This document shows, one piece after another, positions 1 to 8,892 of a stretch of DNA of 57,475 bases (positions are counted from its first letter, which is position 1; each line of letters starts with the position of its first letter). A model generated the notes under the pieces. The model was not told where the DNA came from and did not search any database. It saw only the letters and a list, made by a program, of their open reading frames with translations. Location: contig CANNVE010000017.1 in the NCBI GenBank assembly GCA_947525975.1, positions 1 through 57,475 of the forward strand, in the 5' to 3' direction. The stretch comes from an uncultured Muribaculaceae bacterium. GTDB lineage: Bacteria; Bacteroidota; Bacteroidia; Bacteroidales; Muribaculaceae. The position numbers were made by a program, and so were the translations under genes.

Positions 1-45
1 AGTAAAGCATCTTGCGGATTGTTGTTGGGGCCGGGCGTCGGCCAT
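1..45 (-). CDS. possible 5' end of a further urease gene (ureD?), cut by the window edge
   Basis: Downstream of ureG on the minus strand an ATG at 45-43 opens a frame without stop for the 15 codons left in the window (it begins MADARPQQQ). Urease operons need UreD/UreH, which is otherwise absent here and often follows ureG, so this could be its start. The stretch is too short to recognise and lies partly inside a palindrome. This is mostly inference from context. Confidence 0.2.
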   Translation of the reverse strand, partial: MADARPQQQSARCFT

Positions 46-55
46 GGCCGACGCC
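34..55. repeat. 22-nt perfect palindrome after ureG
   Basis: Two 11-nt arms (ggcgtcggcca and its exact complement) meet without a spacer, 33 nt past the ureG stop. No T-run follows on the minus strand, so it is not a classical terminator. It may be an intergenic palindromic repeat or mRNA processing element. Confidence 0.5.
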
Positions 56-87
56 TTGGGCCCGGGAGGGAAAAAAGTCGGTTAGTT

Positions 88-702
88 TTATTTGTCGAAG
101 AGGGCCATCTTGAAGATTAGGTCCACGAGCTCGTCGATGCCGTCGCCTTTCATCGAGTTGGTGAAGACGAATGGCTTGCCGGGGCGCATGAGCCTTGAGT
201 CATGGTCCATGACTTCGAGCGATGCGTTGACGTAAGGCGCCAGGTCAGTCTTGTTGATGACGAGGATATCGCTTTGTGAGATGCCGGGGCCGTCTTTTCG
301 CGGGATCTTGTCGCCTGCGGCCACGTCGATCACGTAGATGAAGAAGTCTACGAGCGCGGGGCTGAACGTAAGGGTGAGGTTGTCGCCGCCGCTCTCTATG
401 AGCACCACGTCGGCTTCAGGGAATTTCGCTTCCATCTCTTCGACTGCGGCGATATTCATCGAGGGGTCCTCGCGCACTGCGGTGTGGGGGCAGGCGCCCG
501 TCTCCACGCCGATGATGCGGTCTTCGGCGAGCACTCCCTTCAGGGTCTTGCGCACGTGCTTGGCGTCCTCGGTGGTGACGATGTCGTTGGTGATGATGAG
601 CACGCTCAGGCCGCGCTCCATTAGTTTGGGTGTTATGGCCTCGATCACGGCTGTTTTTCCTGACCCTACGGGGCCTCCTATACCTATTCTGCAGGTTGAC
701 AT
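88..702 (-). CDS. ureG: urease accessory GTPase UreG
   Basis: UreG is the cytoplasmic GTPase that couples GTP hydrolysis to nickel delivery during urease maturation, acting with UreE, UreF and UreD. The 204-residue protein has full family length. The P-loop GPVGSGKT lies at residues 10-17, and the conserved metal-binding Cys-Pro-His triad is at 71-73 ([10 protein letters not shown]). The NKTDL guanine-specificity motif is present near residue 150. It is the last complete gene of a minus-strand ureABCEFG operon and starts 48 nt after ureF. The ATG start agrees with the family N-terminus ([14 protein letters not shown]). Confidence 0.96.
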   Translation of the reverse strand: MSTCRIGIGGPVGSGKTAVIEAITPKLMERGLSVLIITNDIVTTEDAKHVRKTLKGVLAEDRIIGVETGACPHTAVREDPSMNIAAVEEMEAKFPEADVVLIESGGDNLTLTFSPALVDFFIYVIDVAAGDKIPRKDGPGISQSDILVINKTDLAPYVNASLEVMDHDSRLMRPGKPFVFTNSMKGDGIDELVDLIFKMALFDK

Positions 703-750
703 ATGCTGATGTAAAATTTTAGTTGGGTTGGTTGAATACGTGGTTTTATG

Positions 751-1485
751 TCAGTTCATGAACATTCGCATCTGGCCTTTCTCGTGCATGGATGCCAGGA
801 TGTCCATCTCGGGCACGAATGAGTTCATGTCTTCAAATCTCATTTCCTTAGCCTTGCGGAAATATTCAGGCACTTCGGCCGACAGCTTGAAGAGGATGGC
901 CTGGGTGTCATAGTGCGATACTCTCACGAGCCTGAGGGCCGCGGAGAGCACCATGTTGATCACGCCGTACTGGTGACTTGAAAAAAGCTCCTCTTCCGAA
1001 AGGCCGGCTGCTGCGAAAGCCAGGCCCTGAGCCACGGGATAGCAGCCCTTTGCCGCTCCGGATGCGATGTCGGCGAGCCATCGGGCAAACATATCGTAGT
1101 CAGGGAAGAGCTTTACGCAAAGCTCGGCCATCTTCTTGCCCATGCGCTGCAGCATCTGGCGCGCTTCATCGTTCATCTTGAAAAGATATATCTGCTCATC
1201 GACGCGCAAAGCCCCGTCGTAGTCGCCTGCCTTGGCGGCACGGTAGGCGAGCAATGCCGCCACGCCGTCGCTGTATGCGGCCTGGAGGGCCACCGAGCGG
1301 GTGTACTGCTCAAGCGATGATGCATCCTTGACGATGCCCAGATATGACGCTGTCTCCAGCCCGTTGGAAAATGAGAATGTGCCTACGGGGAAGGTGGAGT
1401 CGGTGAATTGCAGCAGATGCATTATGTGGTTCATGACAATTGATGTTTTGTGTATGTATCTCTGATTGTGGGGCAGCCGGGGCAT
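751..1485 (-). CDS. ureF: urease accessory protein UreF
   Basis: UreF bridges UreD and UreG in the urease activation complex and acts as a GTPase-gating factor. The start of the conserved fold, LLQFTDSTFPVGTFSFSNG, matches the family signature, and the C-terminal half is helical as expected. The start is ambiguous. The ATG at 1485 overlaps the ureE stop (TGATG), which favours translational coupling, but it adds about 18 residues ahead of the usual N-terminus. ATGs at 1434 and 1422 (MNHIMHLLQF) fit the family better. The ureE-ureF overlap and the short gap to ureG support one transcript. Confidence 0.92.
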   Translation of the reverse strand: MPRLPHNQRYIHKTSIVMNHIMHLLQFTDSTFPVGTFSFSNGLETASYLGIVKDASSLEQYTRSVALQAAYSDGVAALLAYRAAKAGDYDGALRVDEQIYLFKMNDEARQMLQRMGKKMAELCVKLFPDYDMFARWLADIASGAAKGCYPVAQGLAFAAAGLSEEELFSSHQYGVINMVLSAALRLVRVSHYDTQAILFKLSAEVPEYFRKAKEMRFEDMNSFVPEMDILASMHEKGQMRMFMN

Positions 1486-2039
1486 CAATGCACGTGGCTG
1501 TGGCTTTCGTGAGATGCTCCGCCAAAGAGACGCCTGATTTCGTGAGGCGCCATGTAGGGAATCACTTCCTGTCCCTGGTGGAAGGCGTATGTAATGCCCT
1601 CGATGTGGTGGGTCTCCATGACGCTGAGCATCACCTTCTTGTCTACGGTAAGGGGGACGTATACCCTTGTGCCCTTTACCACGGCCGGCCAGTGCTGGTT
1701 GCCGATGGCGTGTCCGAGTTCTACGCTTGTGCGTATGATTTCTTCCGGGGATTTGTCTTTCAGGGCGTCGAGTTCTATCTCAAGCACGGGATTGAGCTCG
1801 AGGCGCAGCACTATGGCTTCTTTCTTTTCGGGATCGAAATATATGATGTCGCCGTCGGCTATCTGTGATTGACGCTTTAGGGCTATGGGATATTCGTTGC
1901 CATGGTCGCTCGTGGCGAGGAAGCGGCTCTTCTGCGCAGTCCATTGGTCGAGGTATATTGTCTCGATGTGGCAATCGCGGAGTTTTTCGCTCCACTGCGG
2001 TGCGTGGGCGTTGCCCACAACTTCTGTGAAAATTTGCAT
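1485..2039 (-). CDS. ureE: urease accessory nickel metallochaperone UreE
   Basis: UreE is a cytoplasmic dimeric nickel chaperone that hands Ni(II) to the UreG/UreF/UreD complex. The central motif GHAIGNQHWPA (residues 109-119) is the family hallmark and includes a conserved metal-binding His. The C-terminal tail is a short His-containing stretch (four His in the last eleven residues), weaker than the poly-His tails of Klebsiella-type UreE. At 184 residues it is slightly longer than typical. It follows ureC after a 140-nt gap containing an inverted repeat, and its stop overlaps the ureF ATG. Confidence 0.95.
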   Translation of the reverse strand: MQIFTEVVGNAHAPQWSEKLRDCHIETIYLDQWTAQKSRFLATSDHGNEYPIALKRQSQIADGDIIYFDPEKKEAIVLRLELNPVLEIELDALKDKSPEEIIRTSVELGHAIGNQHWPAVVKGTRVYVPLTVDKKVMLSVMETHHIEGITYAFHQGQEVIPYMAPHEIRRLFGGASHESHSHVH

Positions 2040-2089
2040 TGCTGTGTGAGTTGAAACGTTGAGGGGTGAGGTGGATATTAAATAAAGTC

Positions 2090-2153
2090 AAATGCCCGGG
2101 GCCAAAAGTGAAAGTGTCGCATTCAAACTTCGCGCTCCCAACCTCGGGCATTT
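2090..2153 (-). terminator. inverted repeat between ureC and ureE (possible attenuator)
   Basis: Arms aaatgcccggg (2090-2100) and ctcgggcattt (2143-2153) pair over 11 positions with one G-T wobble around a 42-nt loop. On the minus strand the stem follows the ureC stop by about 26 nt and leads into a moderately T-rich stretch. It could lower expression of the accessory genes relative to the structural genes or mark an mRNA processing point (inference). Confidence 0.4.
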
Positions 2154-2179
2154 AACTTTATGCGTATTTGATTATCTTA

Positions 2180-3898
2180 TCAGCTGAACCAGTAGAGTTG
2201 AGCCAGCGGGAGCTCTTTTGCCGGCGGCACGTAGGCGAGGACACCGTCGACGTAGACGTCGAATGTCTCGGGGTTGACCTCGATCTGCGGGGTGGCGTAG
2301 TTGCGCACCATGTCGGCCTTGCTGAGCTGGCGCACGCCTCTGACGGCGTAGAGCGGATTGGCGATCTTGAGGCTGTCCTTGAGGCCGGCTTCGAGGGCGG
2401 TGGCGTTGGTGAATCGCAGGCAAGTCTGTGGCATAGCCTTGCCGAACGCACCGAACATCGGTCGCATGATCTTGGGCTGCGGGGTGGGAAGCGACGCATT
2501 GGGGTCGCCCATATTCGCCCAGTTGATCATGCCGCCTTTGATCACCAGCTTAGGCTTTACGCCGAAGAAAGCGGGCTCCCAAAGCACGAGGTCGGCCATT
2601 TTGCCTACTTCGACAGATCCGAGAGTGTCGGCGATGCCGTAGCAGATGGCGGGGTTGAGTGTGATCTGGGCCAGATAGCGGAGCACGCGGAAGTTGTCGT
2701 TGTTCTCGCTGTCTTCGGGCAGGCGTCCGCGGGCGTCCTTCATGTATGATGCCATCTGGAATGTGCGCATGAATGATTCGCCCACGCGGCCCATGGCCTG
2801 CGAGTCAGACGATACCATGGAGATTACGCCAAGGTCATGCAGTATGTTTTCGGCGCTCTGTGTCTCGGGGCGCACGCGGCTTTCGGCGAATGCCACGTCA
2901 GAGGGTATCTTCGGGTTGAGGTTGTGGCAAACCATGATCATGTCGAAGAGCTCAGCCTCGGAATTGATGCCGAAGGGCAGGGTGGGATTGGTTGATGAGG
3001 GAAGCACGTTCATCATTGAGGCCACTTTCAGAAGGTCGGGAGCGTGTCCGCCGCCAGCGCCTTCGGTGTGGTATGTGTGTATGGTGCGTCCGTTGATAGC
3101 AGCGATGGTGTCCTCTACGTATCCGCCCTCGTTGAGGGTGTCGGTGTGGATAGCCACCTGCACGTCATATCGGTCGGCCACGCCGAGGCAAGCGTTGATG
3201 GCAGCCGGTGTCGAGCCCCAGTCCTCGTGGATCTTGAATCCCATTGCTCCGGCGTTGAGCACCTCTTCGAGGGTGTCGTTGACCGATGAGTTGCCCTTTC
3301 CGAGGAATCCCATGTTGATGGGGAGGCCCTCGCAAGCCTCAAACATCTTCTTGACGTTCCAGGGGCCGGGAGTGATGGTGGTGCCGTTGGTGCCGTCGGT
3401 GGGGCCAACGCCGCCGCCGATGAGAGTGGTGATGCCGTTGCTCAGGCAGTTGTAGGCCTGCTGGGGCGAGATGAAGTGCACGTGGCCGTCGATGCCGGCG
3501 GCTGTCAGGATCAGGTGCTCGCCCGAGATGGCGTCGGTCGACGGGCCTGTGCAGAGGTTGGGGTCAACGCCCTTCATTATGTTGGGGTTGCCGGCCTTGC
3601 CAATGCCCACGATCTTTCCGTCGCGGATGCCGACGTCGGCTTTCACTACTCCCTGCACGGGGTCGATGATAGTGACGTTGGTGATCACCAGGTCGAGCGA
3701 TCCGGCTTTCCAGGTGACTGTGTTAGCAGTGCCCATGCCGTCGCGGATGGTCTTGCCGCCGCCGTAGACAACTTCGTCGCCGTATACGCGGAGGTCTTTC
3801 TCGATCTCGACGTAAAGGTTGGTGTTTCCAAGACGTATCTTGTCGCCTACCGTCGGGCCGAAAAGGTTATTGTATTCTTGTCTTGATATTGTAGCCAT
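2180..3898 (-). CDS. ureC: urease subunit alpha (catalytic)
   Basis: UreC carries the dinuclear nickel centre that hydrolyses urea to ammonia and carbamate. The 572-residue length is normal. All expected metal and catalytic positions are visible: H139 and H141 (GIDGHVHF), the lysine to be carbamylated K222 with H224 (GFKIHEDWG), H251 (AIHTDTLNE), H277 ([12 protein letters not shown]), flap residues C324-H325 (MVCHNLN) and D365 (SSDSQAMG). Each is offset by five from the Klebsiella numbering. It starts 5 nt after the ureB stop. The enzyme should be active, supplying ammonia from host urea. Confidence 0.99.
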   Translation of the reverse strand: MATISRQEYNNLFGPTVGDKIRLGNTNLYVEIEKDLRVYGDEVVYGGGKTIRDGMGTANTVTWKAGSLDLVITNVTIIDPVQGVVKADVGIRDGKIVGIGKAGNPNIMKGVDPNLCTGPSTDAISGEHLILTAAGIDGHVHFISPQQAYNCLSNGITTLIGGGVGPTDGTNGTTITPGPWNVKKMFEACEGLPINMGFLGKGNSSVNDTLEEVLNAGAMGFKIHEDWGSTPAAINACLGVADRYDVQVAIHTDTLNEGGYVEDTIAAINGRTIHTYHTEGAGGGHAPDLLKVASMMNVLPSSTNPTLPFGINSEAELFDMIMVCHNLNPKIPSDVAFAESRVRPETQSAENILHDLGVISMVSSDSQAMGRVGESFMRTFQMASYMKDARGRLPEDSENNDNFRVLRYLAQITLNPAICYGIADTLGSVEVGKMADLVLWEPAFFGVKPKLVIKGGMINWANMGDPNASLPTPQPKIMRPMFGAFGKAMPQTCLRFTNATALEAGLKDSLKIANPLYAVRGVRQLSKADMVRNYATPQIEVNPETFDVYVDGVLAYVPPAKELPLAQLYWFS

Positions 3899-3903
3899 GA
3901 TAG

Positions 3904-4458
3904 TTATTTTTTTGCGGTAGGTGGAGTTTTTTTAGCGGGGGCTGATGTGAACTCGGCTTCGGCCTCCTCTTCGGAGATGTCTTTGAATCCGTATTCCTTC
4001 ATCTTCCTGAATGCGTTGATCTTGGCGGGATAGTATGTGGGGGTGTCCTCGAGGCCTGCGTATCCGTCGGTGAGGCCTGCGAAGCCGATCACCCTGTGCT
4101 TGCCGGCGAAAGCCACGAGTTCTACCTCCTTTTCCTCGCCCGGCTCAAAGCGGATTGCCGTGGTGGCGGGGATGTTGAGGTGCATGCCAAAAGCTGATTC
4201 GCGGTCAAACTCCATGTATCGGTTGACTTCAAAGAAATGGTAGTGGCTGCCGATCTGTATGGGTCGGTCGCCGGTGTTGCGGACGGTCAGCTTCACAGTG
4301 CGGCGGTCGTTGTTGTATTCGATCGGAGCGTCGCTGAGTATAACTCCGCCTACCGGCACGGGCGTCGCCGGCTGGAATGCCGGTGATTTCGGAAAGCTTA
4401 TGTCGGGCTGTCCGGCGAAAACACCGTTAGGTGTAGTGTATTGTTCGGGGTTGGCCAT
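3904..4458 (-). CDS. ureB: urease subunit beta with N- and C-terminal extensions
   Basis: This is the small structural urease subunit. The core, from [13 protein letters not shown] to GLTDGYAG, is a typical UreB with the motif [10 protein letters not shown]. The protein is 184 residues, against about 100-140 for most free-standing UreB. It gains roughly 35 residues before the core and about 45 after it, and ends in an Ala/Pro/Lys-rich tail ([12 protein letters not shown]). It lies 18 nt after ureA and 5 nt before ureC. The tail is probably disordered and exposed on the holoenzyme (inference). Confidence 0.95.
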   Translation of the reverse strand: MANPEQYTTPNGVFAGQPDISFPKSPAFQPATPVPVGGVILSDAPIEYNNDRRTVKLTVRNTGDRPIQIGSHYHFFEVNRYMEFDRESAFGMHLNIPATTAIRFEPGEEKEVELVAFAGKHRVIGFAGLTDGYAGLEDTPTYYPAKINAFRKMKEYGFKDISEEEAEAEFTSAPAKKTPPTAKK

Positions 4459-4476
4459 AGTTTTAGTTTTTAAAGG

Positions 4477-4779
4477 TCACTTTATAGGCTGATGTATAGA
4501 CACGAGGCGAGAGCCGTCGGTGAATACGGCTTCCACTTGCAGCAGGTCGATCATGTCGGCGACGCCTTCCATCACGTCGTCCTTTGTCAGGACCGTTGCG
4601 GCATCGTGCATCACTTCCTCTACTGATTTGCCTTCGCGGGCGCCTTCAAGGGCGCATGAGGTGATGTAGGCTACGGCTTCAGGGTAGTTGAGCTTAAGGC
4701 CCTTTTTCAATCGCCTCTCGGCTATGAGGCCGATGGTCAAGAGTTTGAGCTTGTCCTCTTCTTTTGGCGTAAAATGCAT
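4477..4779 (-). CDS. ureA: urease subunit gamma
   Basis: This is the smallest structural urease subunit, 100 residues from [14 protein letters not shown], exactly the family length and N-terminus. An upstream in-frame start at 4842 would add 21 unrelated residues and is rejected. Conserved segments include [10 protein letters not shown] and [13 protein letters not shown]. It is the first gene of the minus-strand urease operon, divergent from the MFS gene at 4936. No perfect TAnnTTTG box is visible in the 156-nt divergent spacer, so its promoter was not located. Confidence 0.97.
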   Translation of the reverse strand: MHFTPKEEDKLKLLTIGLIAERRLKKGLKLNYPEAVAYITSCALEGAREGKSVEEVMHDAATVLTKDDVMEGVADMIDLLQVEAVFTDGSRLVSIHQPIK

Positions 4780-4935
4780 AGTATGTATAAAATTTGGTGA
4801 ATACTCGCGTCTGATAATTTCAAAACAACAGAGATTGGCCAAAAGTTTTTGCTAATGCGCTTTTTTCGTGAGACGAGAGCAATGCGGCGTGTTTTTTTGT
4901 TGGATATAGAAAATATAATTCAATAAGGTTTATTT

Positions 4936-6282
4936 ATGATGGGAAATAACGCGGGAGCGTCCCGGGGTCTGGGACGCAGGGAAATATGGATTGTGGCGGT
5001 CTCGTCGCTTGAGCAGCTGATAGGCGGAGCGCTGTCGACCGTGATAGGAGTGATATTGCCGATGCTGCAGATGTTGCATAGGCCCGGGCTGGCATCGTGG
5101 GAGCAGGGCTTGCTCGGCGCCATGGGCCTGATAGGCATAGGCTGCGGGTCGATGGTGATAGGCAAGCTTGCCGACAAGGCCGGCTATCTTGGTCTTTTCA
5201 GGCTGTGTCCGCTGATAATAATTGGTGGCGCCGCCATCTGCTATTTTCTGACTGATGTGCCGTTTCTAGCGCTGGGCATGTTTGTGTCGGGCGTGGGTGT
5301 TGGAGGCGGATACAGCCTCGACTCGGCCTATATATCGGAGTTGATGCCGCCCAAGTGGCGCATGATGATGGTGGGCGCGGCAAAGGCCACTTGCTCCATC
5401 GGATTCATTGGCGCCGCAGTGGTGAGCTATTTCATACTTACGTCAGATCCGCATCCGCAGATATGGCCGCGCATGGTGATTGTGATCGCGGCTCTCGGCC
5501 TGGTGGCGTTTCTCTGCCGCCTGAATTGGGCCGAAAGCCCGAAGTGGCTGTTGGCGCAGGGCAGGGTGGACGATGCCCGCAAGGCTTTGGAGCGATTCTA
5601 TGGCAAGGACGCCGATTTTGACGCTTTCGCGGCAGAGTCAAAAGGCGACGGCAAAGCGTCTGCTCCGGGGAAATTCAGTGTCAGGCAAAATATTGACCGC
5701 ATCATATTCAGCGGCATTCCCTGGGCGTGCGAGGGTCTTGCAGTCTACGGATTCAGCGTGTTTCTGCCCGTGCTGGTGATGGCCCTCGGCATAGAGAAGG
5801 CGGGCGTCACGGGCATACCCCGCGTAGAGAATTCGGTGGAGGTCACGGCATTGGTCAATTTCTTCATATTGCCCGGATTCATCATAGGCCTTTGGCTCGT
5901 GAGCAAGGTGAGCAATGTGAAGATGATGGCCACAGGCTTCATATTCAGCGCCGTGGGGCTTGGAGTGCTTCTAGCGTCATTTCTGCTTAAGTGGCCGGCA
6001 TGGGCTATGATATCAGGCTTTGTGATCTTTGAGGTAGCGCTCAACGCCGGCCCTCATCTGATCACGTACATCATACCGGCCCGCATCTATCCCGTCTCTG
6101 ACCGAGGCGTTGGCTCAGGCATAGCCGCCTTGTTTGGCAAGGTGGGCGCTGTGGCCGGTGTGGTGCTGATGCCGATGCTGCTGCATTGGGGCGGAATGAG
6201 CCTGGTGCTCTCGGTGTCAGGGGCTGTGATGCTCATAGGCGCCGGCGTGAGCGTGGTCTATGGCCGCAAACTGATGCCCTGA
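4936..6282 (+). CDS. MFS transporter, sugar-porter-like
   Basis: This is a 448-residue inner-membrane transporter with about 12 hydrophobic segments. MFS motifs are GKLADKAGYLG after the second segment, AESPKWLLAQGR near the middle (cf. PESPRWL of sugar porters) and PARIYPVSDRGVGSG in the second half. These place it in the metabolite/sugar-porter branch, but the substrate cannot be read. It is transcribed divergently from the urease operon. A link to urea, nickel or ammonium is not supported by motifs, since known urea channels and nickel permeases look different. Confidence 0.85.
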   Translation: MMGNNAGASRGLGRREIWIVAVSSLEQLIGGALSTVIGVILPMLQMLHRPGLASWEQGLLGAMGLIGIGCGSMVIGKLADKAGYLGLFRLCPLIIIGGAAICYFLTDVPFLALGMFVSGVGVGGGYSLDSAYISELMPPKWRMMMVGAAKATCSIGFIGAAVVSYFILTSDPHPQIWPRMVIVIAALGLVAFLCRLNWAESPKWLLAQGRVDDARKALERFYGKDADFDAFAAESKGDGKASAPGKFSVRQNIDRIIFSGIPWACEGLAVYGFSVFLPVLVMALGIEKAGVTGIPRVENSVEVTALVNFFILPGFIIGLWLVSKVSNVKMMATGFIFSAVGLGVLLASFLLKWPAWAMISGFVIFEVALNAGPHLITYIIPARIYPVSDRGVGSGIAALFGKVGAVAGVVLMPMLLHWGGMSLVLSVSGAVMLIGAGVSVVYGRKLMP

Positions 6283-6290
6283 AAAGGACT

Positions 6291-6476
6291 TCAGTCTCCG
6301 ATCAGCCCGGTGATGAAATTGATGACGGCAAAGGCCATAATGGCGATGCCGATGATCTTGCAGAGCGTGGCTGTGGCCTTGCGCGCGGATTTCCTCTTGA
6401 AAAAGCCTTCGAGAAACGGTGGAAGCACGAGCCAAACGGCTGCACCAAGGGCCAAAGATATGATTAATGCTGTCAT
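6291..6476 (-). CDS. small two-helix membrane protein (61 aa)
   Basis: The 61-residue protein has two hydrophobic segments (LIISLALGAAVWLVLPPF and IIGIAIMAFAVINFI) separated by a basic loop (KRKSARK). It ends 8 nt from the convergent MFS gene and has its own TAnnTTTG box at 6530-6523, about 47 nt before the ATG. This supports a real gene despite the small size. The function is unknown. Confidence 0.7.
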   Translation of the reverse strand: MTALIISLALGAAVWLVLPPFLEGFFKRKSARKATATLCKIIGIAIMAFAVINFITGLIGD

Positions 6477-6522
6477 CGTGTGGTAGTGGAAAATGATTGA
6501 TTTGGATATTGTTTCACAATCG

Positions 6523-6530
6523 CAAAGTTA
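6523..6530 (-). promoter_or_regulatory. TAACTTTG -7 box for the small membrane protein
   Basis: An exact match on the minus strand to the Bacteroidales primary-sigma -7 consensus TAnnTTTG, positioned for the gene at 6476-6291. It is back to back with the spt promoter. Confidence 0.6.
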
Positions 6531-6606
6531 CGAACAAAAAATATGGATAAAAAGTTGGTCAACTCTTAATTCTTGCAAATAGTGGTGATTTTTTCATAAA
6601 AATTAG

Positions 6607-6614
6607 TAACTTTG
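6607..6614 (+). promoter_or_regulatory. TAACTTTG -7 box for spt
   Basis: An exact TAnnTTTG match 28 nt upstream of the spt ATG, in an A+T-rich spacer. No clear TTTG -33 element was seen at the usual spacing. Confidence 0.65.
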
Positions 6615-6642
6615 CAACCTAATGTGAAAAAAGACCAAAATC

Positions 6643-7830
6643 ATGAAGCTATTACAGAAAAAGCTTTCCAGGTACACTGTGCCGCAACAGGCTAAAGCGG
6701 CCGGCATATATCCTTATTTCAGAGCGATTTCATCAGAGCAAGACCCCGAAGTCATCATCAACGGCAAGAAAGTGCTGATGTTTGGCAGCAACTGCTATAC
6801 GGGCCTTGTCAATGATCCGCGCATTAAGGAAGCGGCCATTGAGGCTACTAAGAAATACGGCACAGGCTGCGCCGGATCTCCATTCCTTAATGGCACGCTT
6901 GATTTGCACAAACAGCTTGAGGCGCGCCTTGCCGAATACATAGGCAAGGAAGACGTGATGATATACTCCACAGGCTTTGGCGTTAACCTCGGCGTAGTCT
7001 CCACGCTCACAGGCCGCGAGGACTACATACTCTGGGACGAGCAGGACCACGCATCGATCATCGAAGGCAGGCGCCTGTCATTCTCACAGCAGCTGAAATA
7101 CAAGCATAATGACATGGAGTCGCTCGAGAAGCAGCTGCAGCGCTGCGAGCCTGACAAGGTGAAGCTCATCGTCACCGACGGCGTATTCTCTATGGAGGGC
7201 GATGTGGCCAACATACCCGAAATCGTGCGCCTTGCCAAGAAATATGACGCGAGCGTGATGGTCGACGAGGCCCACGGCATCGGCGTGTTCGGCACGGGCG
7301 GACGAGGCACAGTCAACCACTTTGGCCTCACCGACGATGTCGATCTCATCATGGGCACATTCTCCAAGTCATTCGCCTCGCTCGGCGGCTTTATCGCCAC
7401 CGACAAGGAGATCACCAACTTCCTGCGCCATCATTCGCGCTCATACATATTCACAGCCTCTATCACTCCGGCCTCTACGGCAGCCGCCTTAAAGGCCATC
7501 GACATCATGATAGAGGAGCCTGAGCGCCAGGAGCGCCTGTGGGAGCTGACCCACTACGCTCTCGACGGATTCCGCAACATGGGATGCGAGATCGGAAATA
7601 CCAGCACGCCGATTATCCCTCTCTTCATCCGCGACAATTTCAAGACATTCGCCATCACGCGCGACTTGCTCGAAGAGGGAGTCTTTGTCAATCCCGTAGT
7701 GTCGCCCGCAGTGGCCCCGACCGATACGCTCATCCGCTTCTCGCTGATGGCCACGCACTCGAAAGAGCAGGTGACCACAGCCTTGGAAAAGATACAGAAA
7801 GTATTCCGCGCCCACGGCATCATACAGTGA
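6643..7830 (+). CDS. spt: serine palmitoyltransferase (alpha-oxoamine synthase family)
   Basis: This PLP enzyme condenses serine with a fatty acyl-CoA/ACP to 3-ketosphinganine, the first step of Bacteroidales sphingolipid synthesis. Its 395 residues cover the whole alpha-oxoamine synthase fold. The PLP lysine is K242 in GTFSKSFASLGG, D208 and H211 lie in VMVDEAHGIGVFG, and the ring-stacking H136 is in DEQDHASI. Family members (KBL, BioF, HemA) share these motifs. The N-terminus and the segment GTGCAGSPFLNGTLDLH resemble Bacteroides SPT, which favours this assignment, but 2-amino-3-ketobutyrate CoA ligase is the main alternative. Confidence 0.88.
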   Translation: MKLLQKKLSRYTVPQQAKAAGIYPYFRAISSEQDPEVIINGKKVLMFGSNCYTGLVNDPRIKEAAIEATKKYGTGCAGSPFLNGTLDLHKQLEARLAEYIGKEDVMIYSTGFGVNLGVVSTLTGREDYILWDEQDHASIIEGRRLSFSQQLKYKHNDMESLEKQLQRCEPDKVKLIVTDGVFSMEGDVANIPEIVRLAKKYDASVMVDEAHGIGVFGTGGRGTVNHFGLTDDVDLIMGTFSKSFASLGGFIATDKEITNFLRHHSRSYIFTASITPASTAAALKAIDIMIEEPERQERLWELTHYALDGFRNMGCEIGNTSTPIIPLFIRDNFKTFAITRDLLEEGVFVNPVVSPAVAPTDTLIRFSLMATHSKEQVTTALEKIQKVFRAHGIIQ

Positions 7831-7845
7831 CGCCATTCGCGCGCA

Positions 7846-7891
7846 GACGCAACGAGGGCGCCGATCGACCGATCGGCGCCCTCGTTGCGTC
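7846..7891. repeat. 46-nt near-perfect palindrome after spt
   Basis: Two exactly complementary 22-nt arms (7846-7867 and 7870-7891, starting gacgcaacgagggcg) are separated by two bases. The stem is G+C-rich and begins 16 nt after the spt stop. No T-run follows directly. It is much longer than a normal terminator stem. Confidence 0.8.
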
Positions 7892-7930
7892 CGGTCAGGT
7901 GGTTGTCGACGCCGCTGTGTTTCGTTAAGT

Positions 7931-7961
7931 GGTCGTTCCTTGGAGCGACCATACTTTTTTT
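7931..7961 (+). terminator. rho-independent terminator after spt
   Basis: Arms ggtcgttcc and ggagcgacc (one G-T wobble, short loop) are followed by atac and a run of seven T. It lies between spt and the tpiA promoter. Confidence 0.7.
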
Positions 7962-7996
7962 GTAGACTTGTGGGGCGTTAATTCATTTTTATTTCG

Positions 7997-8004
7997 TAAT
8001 TTTG
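7997..8004 (+). promoter_or_regulatory. TAATTTTG -7 box for the tpiA operon
   Basis: A TAnnTTTG match 49 nt upstream of the tpiA ATG, leaving a leader of roughly 40 nt. Confidence 0.6.
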
Positions 8005-8053
8005 CGGATTAGAAAGCATAAATCGACAAAATATACTTAAACTACAACCTAAA

Positions 8054-8809
8054 ATGAGAAAGAATATCGTTGCGGGCAACTGGAAGATGAACACCACCGT
8101 GCCCGAAGGCGTAGCGCTCGCCAAGGAAGTAAACGCATGCCTCGAAGGCTTCAACGCTAACTGCGATGTGATCATCTGCGTGCCCTTCACCCACCTGGTG
8201 CCCGTATGCGGCGTGATCAACAAGGAAAAGCTCGGCCTCGGCGCCGAAAACTGCGCTGACCACCTTAAGGGCGCTTACACCGGCGAGGTTTCGGCTCCCA
8301 TGGTGGCTTCGACAGGAGCCAACTACGTCATCCTCGGCCACAGCGAGCGTCGCCAGTACTATGGCGAGACTTCTGAAACTCTCCGCACAAAGACCGAGCT
8401 TGCGCTGGCTGAAGGCCTCACCCCCATCTTCTGCATCGGCGAGGTGCTCGAGGAGCGCGAGAACGGCACTTACAACGAAGTGGTCAAGGCTCAGATCGAA
8501 GAAGCCCTCTTCGGCTTCAGCGCCGAGGACTTCGGCAAGATCATCCTCGCTTACGAGCCCGTATGGGCCATCGGCACAGGCAAGACCGCCACAGCCGACC
8601 AGGCCGAGGACATGCACGCATTCATCCGCGGCGTGATCGCTGACAAATACGGCAAGGAAGTGGCCGAGAACACATCTATCCTCTATGGCGGCAGCTGCAA
8701 GCCCAGCAACGCAGCCGAGCTCTTCGCCAAGCCCGACGTTGACGGCGGCCTCATCGGCGGCGCAGCCCTCAAGGCAGAGGACTTCATGGGCATCGTGAAG
8801 GCTTTCTGA
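8054..8809 (+). CDS. tpiA: triosephosphate isomerase
   Basis: This enzyme interconverts dihydroxyacetone phosphate and glyceraldehyde 3-phosphate in glycolysis. The 251-residue protein shows K11 (GNWKMN), catalytic H96 (ILGHSERR), catalytic base E168 ([11 protein letters not shown]), and the phosphate-binding [11 protein letters not shown] and GGLIGGAAL near the C-terminus. Codons are strongly biased to C-ending forms, as expected for high expression. It heads the tpiA-SPOR-folE group seen in Bacteroidales. Confidence 0.99.
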   Translation: MRKNIVAGNWKMNTTVPEGVALAKEVNACLEGFNANCDVIICVPFTHLVPVCGVINKEKLGLGAENCADHLKGAYTGEVSAPMVASTGANYVILGHSERRQYYGETSETLRTKTELALAEGLTPIFCIGEVLEERENGTYNEVVKAQIEEALFGFSAEDFGKIILAYEPVWAIGTGKTATADQAEDMHAFIRGVIADKYGKEVAENTSILYGGSCKPSNAAELFAKPDVDGGLIGGAALKAEDFMGIVKAF

Positions 8810-8892
8810 AAGGTTTTTTCAGTCGTAGGCCTTTAGCTATGGCAGGCAGCCTCCAGCCGCCGGCCTATGGCAAAGGCCAAAAGCGATAAAAC

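Noticed and set aside
34-55. Terminator for the urease operon
   Set aside because: The palindrome has no T-run on the minus strand and the operon probably continues into ureD.
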